Below, in pieces: positions 27,388 to 35,393 of a stretch of 64,000 nt of DNA. Position 1 is the first letter of the stretch. Every line of letters starts with the position of its first letter. The stretch is from a bacterium (lineage in GTDB: Bacteria > Patescibacteriota > Microgenomatia > UBA1406 > GWC2-37-13): positions 186,001-250,000 of the forward strand of contig JAKBEU010000001.1 of the NCBI GenBank assembly GCA_021833625.1, in the 5' to 3' direction. The translations under genes and the position numbers were made by a program. The notes beneath the pieces were generated by a model. The model was not told the origin of the DNA. It did no database searches and was given only the letters and a program-made list of their open reading frames with translations.

Positions 27388-28605
27388 TTAGGGTCTATGA
27401 ATAAATTCAATAATTTGTTGCTTTTCCTTTTGCCATTTTCCCCAACCCCTTTTCATGTATAGGTATGTATTCCTTCTCACCTGTTCCAAATTAGAAAAAC
27501 ATATAGGGAGTGGGTTTTCAAGATTATATAGATAACCTGTTTCGCAATCATTAATATACTCATTCATCGTGGGATTGTTTACTGCAACAACCGCTTTACC
27601 CATTGCCATTGCCTCAAGAAACGACAGACCAATTCCTTCATAGTCTCTTGGAGCAACGTAAATGTCACATTCTTGGACTTTTTCTTGCATTTCTTCGCGA
27701 GTACTAAACCAACTAGAATAGGTTATTCCAAATTTCTTTTCCTGTATCTTTGTTGGTGGAACAAATATGTGCTCTGGATCAATTAATTGATGCATATGAA
27801 TCTTTGTTTTGAAATTACTTAGTAATTGCTCAAGTAGATTAATGTTTATTTTATTTATCCTTTGCCAAAAAAACACTTTATGGGTCTTGTTTTTTTTGTA
27901 GGGCAAAGGCTTTGGAAAATACTGAATATAAATTGAATCGAACCCCCATGCAGTCATTTTCTTATGAAGAGTTTTAGAAAAATTAATAATTTTTAAATTG
28001 GGATAATTTCTCCAAAATTTTAGAGGAGTATTACCATAACCGTCATACATTGGGAAAAAAATTATGTTTTGATTTTGTATTTGTTTCATTACCTTTTGAT
28101 TTGGTAAAGATTGTAAAAATATCACTGCATGGTACGAACTATCAATATGAGAGAGATCCGAATACTTCTCACCTTGCCAGCTATCATCAAAAATGATTTC
28201 AATTTCAAAATATTTTTTTAAATAATCCAAAATAAAATCAGTTGAAGCAGTTTTAGTATGGTATGAGTGATCTATAAAAACAACTTTCTTAGATTTTGTG
28301 TTTATTTTTCGCACAATTCTCTTTGGAGGTTGGAGATTTATAAATCTTATAGCCACTATAATTTTTTTTAATAAATTTCTTAATAAGCTGTTTTTTGGGA
28401 TTAATAGATCGCGTATACGGTATATGAATCCCAAAAAAATCCACCCTTGTGATGAATATATTTTGTCAATTTTTTCATTGGCAACACGTAGCTGCGCAGT
28501 TGCCACATCCAACCTATGACGTAATAATTGATTTTCTTGGCTTTTTTCTATATAAACTTCGTTAAGTTTATATCCCTTTTTTAATTTAGAAGAAATGAGT
28601 TCCAT
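27388..28605 (-). CDS. GT4-like glycosyltransferase with N-terminal coiled coil
   Basis: Protein of 405 aa. Residues about 15-50 (SQENQLLRHRLDVATAQLRV) form a coiled coil, followed by a Lys-rich hydrophobic stretch (IFLGFIYRIRDLL), then a GT-B domain ending with YVAPRDYEGIGLSFLEAMAM, the GT4 donor loop. Such N-terminal parts often tether the enzyme to membrane or partner. ATTATA at 28611-28616 (TATAAT on this strand) is 5 nt before the ATG. It is the right-hand member of the AT-rich block. Confidence 0.8.
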   Translation of the reverse strand: MELISSKLKKGYKLNEVYIEKSQENQLLRHRLDVATAQLRVANEKIDKIYSSQGWIFLGFIYRIRDLLIPKNSLLRNLLKKIIVAIRFINLQPPKRIVRKINTKSKKVVFIDHSYHTKTASTDFILDYLKKYFEIEIIFDDSWQGEKYSDLSHIDSSYHAVIFLQSLPNQKVMKQIQNQNIIFFPMYDGYGNTPLKFWRNYPNLKIINFSKTLHKKMTAWGFDSIYIQYFPKPLPYKKNKTHKVFFWQRINKININLLEQLLSNFKTKIHMHQLIDPEHIFVPPTKIQEKKFGITYSSWFSTREEMQEKVQECDIYVAPRDYEGIGLSFLEAMAMGKAVVAVNNPTMNEYINDCETGYLYNLENPLPICFSNLEQVRRNTYLYMKRGWGKWQKEKQQIIEFIHRP

Positions 28606-28638
28606 GTTATATTATATAAGTTTAGAGCAAATATTTTG

Positions 28639-28938
28639 TCAAACTCTTTGCGCGACTCTTTCTTTATACGCTTTCTCTCCTTCGGTACCCGTCCATTGAC
28701 GTACCAATCCCGCAATTGAGTCGGGGTTACGCGCAGCAAAGGGCAGGGCAAGAGTAACTACAAAAAGGAGAAGTGGGATCTCGTCTCCGAGAGTCATATA
28801 TTTCATTTCCGCGCTTTTTTTCGGCCGTCCGTCCCGGTGGTAGGAATCAAGGTCACGTCCTGAAAGAGGGAAGGGTTTATGAGTGCTTAAGCTGTCTATT
28901 GCGCTTACTGACGCTCTCAAGTTCTCAATAGTACGCAT
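28639..28938 (-). CDS. Small membrane protein, unknown
   Basis: Predicted 99-aa protein with one clear hydrophobic segment (DEIPLLLFVVTLALPFAA, about 52-69) between charged ends. No family is recognised. Support is modest: ATTATA at 28945-28950 (TATAAT on this strand) lies 6 nt before the ATG, the same spacing as known genes here, and base composition returns to the local norm. It may be a small membrane-anchored peptide or a chance frame. Confidence 0.5.
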   Translation of the reverse strand: MRTIENLRASVSAIDSLSTHKPFPLSGRDLDSYHRDGRPKKSAEMKYMTLGDEIPLLLFVVTLALPFAARNPDSIAGLVRQWTGTEGEKAYKERVAQRV

Positions 28939-28967
28939 GGCCCCATTATACCACCATGGCCAAGACC

Positions 28968-28998
28968 CGCGACCTTAAAGGTCGCGCCATTCGGCACA
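28968..28998. repeat. CGCGACC palindromic repeat, copy 2
   Basis: The same perfect 19-mer as in miaA at 28968-28986, followed by GCCATTCGGC. It is intergenic, about 110 bp before the toxin gene. Confidence 0.85.
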
Positions 28999-29039
28999 AC
29001 TACTAATTACATCATCGTCACCTTATGACAACCTAAGTC

Positions 29040-29060
29040 ATAAACAATGTTGTTTATAAT
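29040..29060 (+). promoter_or_regulatory. Operator-like inverted repeat and promoter before the toxin gene
   Basis: ATAAACAA-TG-TTGTTTAT (29040-29057) overlaps a TATAAT (29055-29060). A second box TATAAC at 29084-29089 lies 10 nt before the toxin ATG. The inverted repeat is a plausible site for the XRE antitoxin. Confidence 0.55.
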
Positions 29061-29099
29061 CCCTTGCGTTAATCCGGAAAATGTATAACATTTGTTTCT

Positions 29100-29426
29100 A
29101 TGCCCACTTACCAAGTCGAATTCTATGGAAATAAAATAGATAATGAAATCGAGCACTTCATCAAATCACTCCAGAAGCCAACTATTGCTAAGTCTCTCCG
29201 TATTATCGATTTATTGCAAAAATATGGTCTCTCTATTGGAATGCCTTATGTAAAGAAGATCGAAGATAATTTATACGAACTGAGAGTGCGAGGAGGTGAA
29301 GAGGTGCGCTATTTATTCACTATGAAGAAAGCTACTTTCTATATTATATTTGCTTTCAAGAAAAAAACAGAAAAGACACCAAAAAATCATTTGACAATTG
29401 CAAGAAAACGTATATACAATATATAA
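29100..29426 (+). CDS. higB: HigB/RelE-like toxin (Gp49 family)
   Basis: Type II toxin of the RelE/HigB fold, 108 aa, normally a ribosome-dependent mRNA endonuclease. KKIEDNLYELRVRGGEEVRYLF and FAFKKKTEKTPKNHL are hallmarks of the phage-derived Gp49-like branch, with the usual basic residues in the active groove. The toxin precedes the antitoxin, the HigBA order. It is 21 nt ahead of the antitoxin, and its stop lies inside a second inverted repeat. Activity is inferred from family only. Confidence 0.9.
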   Translation: MPTYQVEFYGNKIDNEIEHFIKSLQKPTIAKSLRIIDLLQKYGLSIGMPYVKKIEDNLYELRVRGGEEVRYLFTMKKATFYIIFAFKKKTEKTPKNHLTIARKRIYNI

Positions 29427-29441
29427 CGCATACGTTATAAT
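29422..29441 (+). promoter_or_regulatory. Antitoxin promoter and operator
   Basis: TATAACG-CATA-CGTTATA (29422-29439) is a 7-bp inverted repeat overlapping the -10 box TATAAT (29436-29441), 6 nt before the antitoxin ATG. It allows antitoxin expression from its own leaderless message with self-repression, a known theme in HigBA systems. Confidence 0.65.
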
Positions 29442-29447
29442 ATACTT

Positions 29448-29720
29448 ATGAAAAAATACAACTCTATCAAACGGAATTTGCTCAAGGATAAAAGTGTAAA
29501 AAGGGAATATGACAATCTTAAGATATCGACTGCTATCATTGGGAAAATTATTGAACTAAGACTTAAAAATAATTTGTCACAGGACGAGCTCGCAAAAAAA
29601 CTGGGAACAAAACAGCCAAGTATTGCAAGACTTGAGTCTGGAACGATAAACCCAACAATCTCCTATCTTGCGCAGGTAGCAAAGGCACTTAACAGACGTC
29701 TCATCGTCGAATTCAAATAA
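29448..29720 (+). CDS. higA: HigA-like XRE antitoxin
   Basis: Helix-turn-helix antitoxin, 90 aa. The XRE domain is in the C-terminal two thirds: IIELRLKNNLSQDELAKKLG, then TKQPSIARLESGTINPTISY as recognition helix and following turn. The basic N-terminal 30 residues probably contact the toxin. It should bind the inverted repeats at 29422-29439 and perhaps 29040-29057. The TATAAT 6 nt upstream makes a separate leaderless transcript likely. Confidence 0.9.
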   Translation: MKKYNSIKRNLLKDKSVKREYDNLKISTAIIGKIIELRLKNNLSQDELAKKLGTKQPSIARLESGTINPTISYLAQVAKALNRRLIVEFK

Positions 29721-29726
29721 TTCACA

Positions 29727-29753
29727 CCGCGATCCTTACGGTCGCGGCTTTTT
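29727..29753 (+). terminator. CGCGA repeat copy 4 acting as terminator
   Basis: CCGCGA (29727-29732) pairs with TCGCGG (29742-29747) and is followed by CTTTTT. It resembles a diverged copy of the CGCGACC repeat, shares its TTTGGCCAG flank with copy 3, and would end the higBA transcript. The riboflavin-kinase-like gene on the other strand uses it as its last codons. Confidence 0.65.
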
Positions 29754-30113
29754 GGCCAGGCGGCGGGTTTTTTCTACATCCTTAGTTATCTGTACGATGA
29801 GCTCTTCTTTTGAGGCAAACTTAATGACCGGGCGAAGATAACTGATTGTCTCAACGGTTATTTTTTCCGTAGCGGAAACCGCTATTTCGGGCGTATCAAG
29901 AAGAAAGAGTTCTACTGTTTTTTCCGTTTCGCCAAACGTAATGACTGCTCCGCAGTGCATTGCCGAGATATATTCCTTACCGCGGATGGTGACTCTGGCC
30001 GCATACACGCCATCCTTAATATTCTTTTCGGAAAGAGCACGAAGATTTATCGTCGGGAACCCGAGAGTCTTTCCTCTTCCTTTGCCGTGTGTCGGTACCC
30101 CGGTGAATTTCAT
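29736..30113 (-). CDS. Stand-alone riboflavin kinase-like protein
   Basis: Protein of 125 aa matching the riboflavin kinase domain that normally forms the C-terminal half of RibF and makes FMN from riboflavin. GKGRGKTLGFPTINL is the flavin/ATP loop and DGVYAARV the following strand. No FAD-synthetase domain is attached. The C-terminal residues (KKPRP) are encoded by the adjacent palindromic repeat. Its start overlaps the EamA transporter stop by 4 nt, which could suggest a riboflavin or precursor transporter, an inference from coupling only. Confidence 0.8.
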   Translation of the reverse strand: MKFTGVPTHGKGRGKTLGFPTINLRALSEKNIKDGVYAARVTIRGKEYISAMHCGAVITFGETEKTVELFLLDTPEIAVSATEKITVETISYLRPVIKFASKEELIVQITKDVEKTRRLAKKPRP

Positions 30114-31000
30114 AGGTTTTTTTTCGCGACGTTATAAAGCGAAAACAGCAGCACGACTGCCGCAATAATCTGTACGGGAACAAGGTATGTTTTATAGAGG
30201 AACATATCTATCCCAACAGCAAGAACGGGAAATACAAGCTCAAGCAACGTTGAGATATGAACGGGAGTCGTTTTTAGTCCTTTGTAGTAAAGAATTATTG
30301 CAACCATTCCCGTTGAAATGGCAATGAATGCGAATTGTCCCAACTGGAAAGGAGTCACCCTGGCAAAAGCGGGAAACAGACCGTAGATGACAACTGCCAA
30401 AAGCGAAATAACGGAAGTGATAAAAAATCGCATACCGGTCACGACTTTTTCATTATGCTTGAGCAGTGAAAAACGGGAAAGGGCAGTTGACGCTCCCCAT
30501 ACGACCGCAGCCCCCAATGCAAAAAGAGCTGCCTGGAGCGTTTTGTCTCCCGTGTTAAGGTTTACCCTTCCTGTCGGAAAGGTGACAAAATATGCGGCAA
30601 TAAGGGCAAGTACTGCCCAGACAAGATAATTTTTTGAAAGTTTTTCCTTAAGCAGAATCCGGGCGGCCAGAAGAGCAAAGATGGGCTGCAGTTTCTGGAG
30701 AAGAAATACGACACTGAAAGAAATATAGTTCGTCATAAGAAGCGCAGTCGTAAACCAGAGGGTTCCCAAAAGTCCGCTGAAAAGCGAGATGAGGACAAGC
30801 GCAATCCATTCCGTTTTTTTGAATTGTTCCTTGAATACTTGTTTTGCAATAAAAGGAAAAAGAAGGAGAGATCCCACGATATGTTCCAGACTCACAATGA
30901 CAAGGGGAGGGAGAGAATAGAGACTTCGCCTTACGACTCCGTCAAGTGCCCATAATGATGCGGCTATAACGATAAAAATATATCCTTTTTGTTTTTTCAT
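30110..31000 (-). CDS. EamA/DMT-family transporter
   Basis: Drug/metabolite transporter superfamily protein, 296 aa, ten predicted helices in two EamA repeats (about 8-135 and 155-290), with the repeat-end signature such as VFLLQKLQPIFALLAARILL. The substrate is unknown. It is coupled by a 4-nt overlap to the riboflavin kinase-like gene downstream. A paralogue is at 45919-46842. Confidence 0.88.
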   Translation of the reverse strand: MKKQKGYIFIVIAASLWALDGVVRRSLYSLPPLVIVSLEHIVGSLLLFPFIAKQVFKEQFKKTEWIALVLISLFSGLLGTLWFTTALLMTNYISFSVVFLLQKLQPIFALLAARILLKEKLSKNYLVWAVLALIAAYFVTFPTGRVNLNTGDKTLQAALFALGAAVVWGASTALSRFSLLKHNEKVVTGMRFFITSVISLLAVVIYGLFPAFARVTPFQLGQFAFIAISTGMVAIILYYKGLKTTPVHISTLLELVFPVLAVGIDMFLYKTYLVPVQIIAAVVLLFSLYNVAKKNL

Positions 31001-31050
31001 ATTGGTGTAAAAAAACTATACACGCTGCGCACACAAAATAATATCGAATT

Positions 31051-32556
31051 TTATAACTCCCGAAATCTTCCCCTTTGGTCATACAGAAGAATTATATGTT
31101 TGTCACCATTTGTCGTTTTGGGGGGTTGAATCACAAAATGAATACGGGTCTTTACGTTTTTTTGGTTAAATTGGGTGAAGTACAAATAAAGATCTCCATA
31201 ATCACCACACCCCATCATGCGGGGGGACGAATTTTCTGCACAAAGGATATAGGTATCATAGTCCCAAAAGGTGTCGCCATATTTCTTAACAGTTGCTTCG
31301 TAAAGTGCGTTTCCAAAAGTTTGGATACCTGAAAAATATATGTTTTTAAAATATTTTCTATAAAATAATTCTCTCGGAATGCTTACTCCCGCCCATAGCA
31401 GGAGTAGCAATATGAAAACTGTTTGTGCATTCCTTTTTTTTGGGATGACACTATACATATAAGAGAGGAGAAAGAGAAGCCCGACATAGGGTACGGTGAG
31501 CCACCTCACTTCTACCCTTACCGTGACGGATGCCACAACAAGGTTCAAAAAAATAAACAAAAAAAATAAGGTGAAATTTTGCATATATTTTCCGATACGC
31601 TCTTTTTTATCTTTAAAAACCGTCACCAAAAATAGCATGCATAAAGCAAGAAGACACAGAATACTGATTCCGATTAATATATTGACAAACAGGGGAACAT
31701 CACGTGCAGTTATCCCGTTCAGTTCCGTAGGCCCCGCATTAAATCCCGCAATATAAAGCCATGCAGAAAGAAAATAATCGAGAAAACCCTTCACTGTGAA
31801 CGTATTAAAAATGGAGGTTCCTCCCGTTCCTTCCAAAATAAGTTTTTTAAATAAAACACCCTTTATGGCGAAGTTGATAATAACGGGGAAGAGTGAAGCC
31901 GCAAATAATAAAACACTTTTCCTATTTAACCCAAAAGTCAGAAAAATCACTAAGTATAAAAGAACAACCGGCACAAACCGTTCATGGTCGAATATCAGCA
32001 AGAAAAAAACACCGACACTTGCCCAAAAATAGATTTCCTTTTTTGTGTTGATAAAACGCCACACTAAATACAAAAAAACAATTGCGAAGAGAAGACTGGT
32101 AGCTTCCATAATGCCGTATACCTGTGCAATATCATAGTAAGTAAACCGGCACACAAGAAAAACAACGCTTAATAAAAAAGCAACAACACTGCTTCCTGAA
32201 ACCCTTCGCAATATAAAAAACAGAATCACTGCAATGAGAAAACTCAGAAGAACGCTAAACACTCCGAACATCCACGGTCTGTATTGGAAAAGGGAAAATA
32301 AGCCTAAAAAAAAAGCATTAGAAACCGGCCTGTATTTTTTCGCATAGGTACTGAAGATGTAACCGAGCGGGTTATTGCGGATGACATTAAAGAAATTCCA
32401 TAAGATAAGATCATCCAGCGTGCTTATAGCCTTCAAGCGCAATGGGGCATTCACGATAAGATTTATCACAAATAAAATACATATTCCTGCACCCGTTCCT
32501 ATTTTTTGTATCGTTTTTGATTTTTTTGCGTCTCTTATCAGCTTCGGAATAACCAT
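31051..32556 (-). CDS. GT-C type polytopic membrane protein
   Basis: Membrane protein of 501 aa with about 11 hydrophobic segments. The early STLDDLILWNFF motif supplies an acidic pair like the catalytic Asp of GT-C enzymes, and a soluble tail follows the last helix near residue 390. Probably a polyprenyl-phosphate-sugar dependent glycosyltransferase; the family is not certain. It diverges from the transketolase-like pair with overlapping -10 boxes, the ATG lying 7 nt from its own box. Confidence 0.65.
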   Translation of the reverse strand: MVIPKLIRDAKKSKTIQKIGTGAGICILFVINLIVNAPLRLKAISTLDDLILWNFFNVIRNNPLGYIFSTYAKKYRPVSNAFFLGLFSLFQYRPWMFGVFSVLLSFLIAVILFFILRRVSGSSVVAFLLSVVFLVCRFTYYDIAQVYGIMEATSLLFAIVFLYLVWRFINTKKEIYFWASVGVFFLLIFDHERFVPVVLLYLVIFLTFGLNRKSVLLFAASLFPVIINFAIKGVLFKKLILEGTGGTSIFNTFTVKGFLDYFLSAWLYIAGFNAGPTELNGITARDVPLFVNILIGISILCLLALCMLFLVTVFKDKKERIGKYMQNFTLFFLFIFLNLVVASVTVRVEVRWLTVPYVGLLFLLSYMYSVIPKKRNAQTVFILLLLLWAGVSIPRELFYRKYFKNIYFSGIQTFGNALYEATVKKYGDTFWDYDTYILCAENSSPRMMGCGDYGDLYLYFTQFNQKNVKTRIHFVIQPPKTTNGDKHIILLYDQRGRFREL

Positions 32557-32563
32557 ATGGATT

Positions 32564-32573
32564 AATATATAAT
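32564..32573. promoter_or_regulatory. Overlapping divergent -10 boxes
   Basis: TATAAT at 32568-32573 points right (ATG at 32583, 9 nt on) and TATATT on the minus strand at 32564-32569 points left (ATG at 32556, 7 nt on). Two near-leaderless genes share one AT core, so their transcription may exclude each other. Confidence 0.6.
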
Positions 32574-32582
32574 ATCAAAGAT

Positions 32583-33293
32583 ATGCAGTTCACAAAAACC
32601 CAAACGGCTCTTCGTCAAAGACTCCTGACGCTTCTTCACACGTTTCATGCTACGCATATCGGCTCCTGTTTGAGCACCATCGATATTATTGATGCGGTGT
32701 ACACCGTAAAAAAAAGGCATGAAAAATTCATTTTATCTAGCGGCCATGCCGCGGTAGCATTATATGTCGTTCTTGAAAAATACGGATATCTGAAAAATGC
32801 AGATTTAAATAAGCTTCACATCCATCCTGACAGGGATGAAAAAAGGGGGATAGATCTCTCAACGGGCAGTTTGGGTCAGGGATTGCCGATTGCAACGGGG
32901 ATGGCGCTTGCTGATAGTAAAAAAAACGTGTATTGCCTTATGTCCGACGGGGAGTGCGCTGAGGGAAGTATTTGGGAAACCTTGCGGGTTATTTCCGAAC
33001 AAAAAATTCTCAACATAAAAATAATTGTCTCAGTAAACGGATGGGGAGCATACGACCCGATTGATGCAAAAAATCTTGAAAAAAGATTTAAGGGGTTTGG
33101 TTTTACGGTGCTAAAAATTGATGGACATAATGAAGAAAAGATCGTGAGTGCTCTTAGAATGAAATATGCTAAGCCGACTATATTGTTTGCAAAAACCATA
33201 TCGGACCAGTTCCCGTTTCTTGTCGGACAAGATGCTCATTACCATACGATGAATGATAACGATTATCAGTCGGCAAACAAAAAATTAAAATGA
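32583..33293 (+). CDS. Transketolase-like protein, N-terminal (TPP) subunit
   Basis: Protein of 236 aa equivalent to the first domain of transketolase. HIGSCLSTIDIIDAVY, STGSLGQGLPIATGMA and the TPP-binding motif SDGECAEGS with a later N (VSVNGWGAY) are visible. The catalytic cycle would need the pyrimidine-binding domain, encoded by the next gene with a 4-nt overlap. Usual split transketolases have an N-subunit near 270 aa, so this is short. Position next to GT2 and GT-C genes suggests a role in sugar precursor supply. Confidence 0.85.
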   Translation: MQFTKTQTALRQRLLTLLHTFHATHIGSCLSTIDIIDAVYTVKKRHEKFILSSGHAAVALYVVLEKYGYLKNADLNKLHIHPDRDEKRGIDLSTGSLGQGLPIATGMALADSKKNVYCLMSDGECAEGSIWETLRVISEQKILNIKIIVSVNGWGAYDPIDAKNLEKRFKGFGFTVLKIDGHNEEKIVSALRMKYAKPTILFAKTISDQFPFLVGQDAHYHTMNDNDYQSANKKLK

Positions 33294-33787
33294 CGGATTT
33301 TAATAATAATTTACGAAGACGCTTTGCAGATGAAGTTTATGTTGCCATGAAAAAGAACGACAGAATTGTTATCGTCGTTGCCGACTTCGGGTATAAGATA
33401 TGGGATAGGGTGCGTAAAGATTTTCCCAAACGGTTTATCAATGTCGGAGCCGCCGAGCAAAGCATGATGGGAATAGGAATAGGGCTTGCGCTTGGGGGGA
33501 AAATCCCTCTTGTCTATTCCATTACTTCATTTCTTCTCTACAGACCCTTTGAAACAATCCGGAATTATATTGACCGTGAAAAAATTCCCGTTATTCTCGT
33601 CGGGTCCGGACGGGGGAATGATTACGCCCGGGACGGATTTTCCCATTGGGCGCAGGAAGACCGAGAGGTAATGAAACTGTTTAAGAATATCCGCGCTTCG
33701 TGGCCAAACTCCGCCGAAGAAGTCTCGCGCCTTGTGCCTACAGTACTCAAAAGCCATGTCCCGTGGTATATTAATCTCAAAAGATAA
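33290..33787 (+). CDS. Transketolase-like protein, PYR-domain subunit only
   Basis: Protein of 165 aa matching the transketolase pyrimidine-binding domain: FINVGAAEQSMMGIGIGLAL includes the catalytic Glu, and YSITSFLLYRPFETIRNYI follows. It ends where the third (C-terminal) transketolase domain would begin, so it is about half the length of a normal C-subunit (about 310 aa). The frame is clean to its stop and the next gene starts 4 nt later, so truncation by frameshift is unlikely. It may form a minimal two-domain enzyme with the upstream gene. Confidence 0.85.
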   Translation: MTDFNNNLRRRFADEVYVAMKKNDRIVIVVADFGYKIWDRVRKDFPKRFINVGAAEQSMMGIGIGLALGGKIPLVYSITSFLLYRPFETIRNYIDREKIPVILVGSGRGNDYARDGFSHWAQEDREVMKLFKNIRASWPNSAEEVSRLVPTVLKSHVPWYINLKR

Positions 33788-33790
33788 GGT

Positions 33791-34729
33791 ATGAAAAAGA
33801 AAATAGTATCCGCAATCATCGCATGCTACAAAGACGAGAAGGCAATCCCCATTATGTATAAACGACTTGTAGCAGTGTTCAAAAAAATAAACGTTAATTA
33901 TGAAATTATATTCGTAAATGACGGAAGTCCGGACAGAAGTGAAGATGTCCTCAAAAAAATCGTTAAAGAAGATTCGCACATAGTCGCCATACATCATTCC
34001 CGAAATTTCGGTTCACAGATGGCGTTCGCAAGCGGCATGGATAGTGCAACGGGAGACGCGCTTGTTTTTTTGGATGGAGACTTGCAGGACCCTCCTGAAA
34101 TGATTGAAAAGTTTTACGAGCAGTGGTTGAAAGGATATGACGTCGTATACGGAATACGGACAAAAAGGGAGGCTCCGCTTTTCATGCAATTCATGTATAA
34201 ACTTTTCTATCGTATTTTGAAAAAAATGTCCTACATTTCGATACCGCTTGATGCGGGTGATTTTTCGCTCATTGACCGAAAAGTCGTCAAAGTCCTAAAA
34301 ACTTTTCCTGAAAGGGATTATTTCCTACGGGGACTGCGAGCCTGGGTCGGATTTAAACAGGTAGGAGTACCGTATATTCGTCCGGAAAGACAATTCGGCA
34401 AAACTACCAACAGTTTGTATGCAAACTTTAATTGGGCCACAAAAGGAATTTTTTCTTTTTCTTATGTTCCGCTTCAAATAACGACCCTTGTTTCCTTAGT
34501 GGTTTTTTGTCTGACAACGATTGCGATTATTTACCAAATCTGTCTTCGCATTTTTTTTCCTGATGCAACACCAAAGGGTATAACGACGATTCTTATCGTT
34601 GTTCTATTCATTGGTTCTGTTCAACTTCTCGCAATTGCCATATTGGGAGAATATATCGGTAAAATCTTTGAAGAAGTCAAAAGGCGCCCAAGGTATGTTG
34701 TTAAAAATATCACCAAAAAAAATAAGTAA
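33791..34729 (+). CDS. Polyprenyl-phosphate glycosyltransferase (GT2, GtrB/ArnC-like)
   Basis: GT2 enzyme of 312 aa with two C-terminal membrane helices (about 225-290), the layout of GtrB, ArnC and DPM1-like enzymes that load a sugar on undecaprenyl phosphate. SAIIACYKDEKAIPIMYKRL, FVNDGSPDRSED and FLDGDLQDPPEM are the nucleotide and metal sites. It directly follows the transketolase-like pair (4 nt) and probably shares their transcript. It would supply donors for the GT-C enzymes nearby. Confidence 0.92.
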   Translation: MKKKIVSAIIACYKDEKAIPIMYKRLVAVFKKINVNYEIIFVNDGSPDRSEDVLKKIVKEDSHIVAIHHSRNFGSQMAFASGMDSATGDALVFLDGDLQDPPEMIEKFYEQWLKGYDVVYGIRTKREAPLFMQFMYKLFYRILKKMSYISIPLDAGDFSLIDRKVVKVLKTFPERDYFLRGLRAWVGFKQVGVPYIRPERQFGKTTNSLYANFNWATKGIFSFSYVPLQITTLVSLVVFCLTTIAIIYQICLRIFFPDATPKGITTILIVVLFIGSVQLLAIAILGEYIGKIFEEVKRRPRYVVKNITKKNK

Positions 34730-35393
34730 TATAGCGGAACGGACACTGTTTACGCCTCCTCATATTCTTGCTGCACTTGTTGCTCCCCATCCTCTTGATT
34801 TTCGCAACTCTGCCCAGTGGATATACCGGTATGAAAGTGCCAACAGGCCCCGTTGGGAGAAACAGGCAGATAAGCTACGAGCGGTGTATAACGACCAGGT
34901 GCGAAACGCAAATAGTCTTTTTTTATCAACTTCTCCGGACGAAAAAAGAAAACTCATTGAACTGATGAGTATTTTCGGAAAACCGGAAGACGGCGTGATA
35001 GCAGGTGAAATGATAGCGGGAGCAATGCAGCTTTACAGTGACCCCTGTGGAGGAACAAACCCAAGCGATCAACAGGATTTCTACGGACACGAGCTGACAA
35101 CAAAGCCGCCCATATTTTTGCATGCTCTTGATATTTTTTTCGAAAAAACCCGGCAAAATTCGCAAAGGCAAGAATATTTGGATATTGCAATAACAATACG
35201 GGCTGAACATAATCCGCATGTGGCCGACCCCTATTTTGAGCAGGAATTCATCAAAAAACAAATAGGGGGAATAGGAAGTATTACATCAGAGCAGTGGGCA
35301 GAACATTACGAGAAGAACCACGATATGTATGCTTTTTTTGGTCTTGCGTTTGATGAAGAGACAAGACACCTGATAAAATTACCCCGGCATTAA
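34695..35393 (+). CDS. Unknown soluble protein
   Basis: Predicted soluble protein of about 232 aa, no recognised family. Features: an acidic, helix-rich N-terminal half (ANRPRWEKQADKLRAVYNDQ), a central AGEMIAGAMQLY segment, and an aromatic C-terminal third. It overlaps the GT2 gene by 35 nt because no later start codon is available. It converges with the next unknown gene, sharing the tetranucleotide TTAA for both stops. Codon usage looks like the neighbours, so it is probably real. Confidence 0.6.
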   Translation: MLLKISPKKISNIAERTLFTPPHILAALVAPHPLDFRNSAQWIYRYESANRPRWEKQADKLRAVYNDQVRNANSLFLSTSPDEKRKLIELMSIFGKPEDGVIAGEMIAGAMQLYSDPCGGTNPSDQQDFYGHELTTKPPIFLHALDIFFEKTRQNSQRQEYLDIAITIRAEHNPHVADPYFEQEFIKKQIGGIGSITSEQWAEHYEKNHDMYAFFGLAFDEETRHLIKLPRH

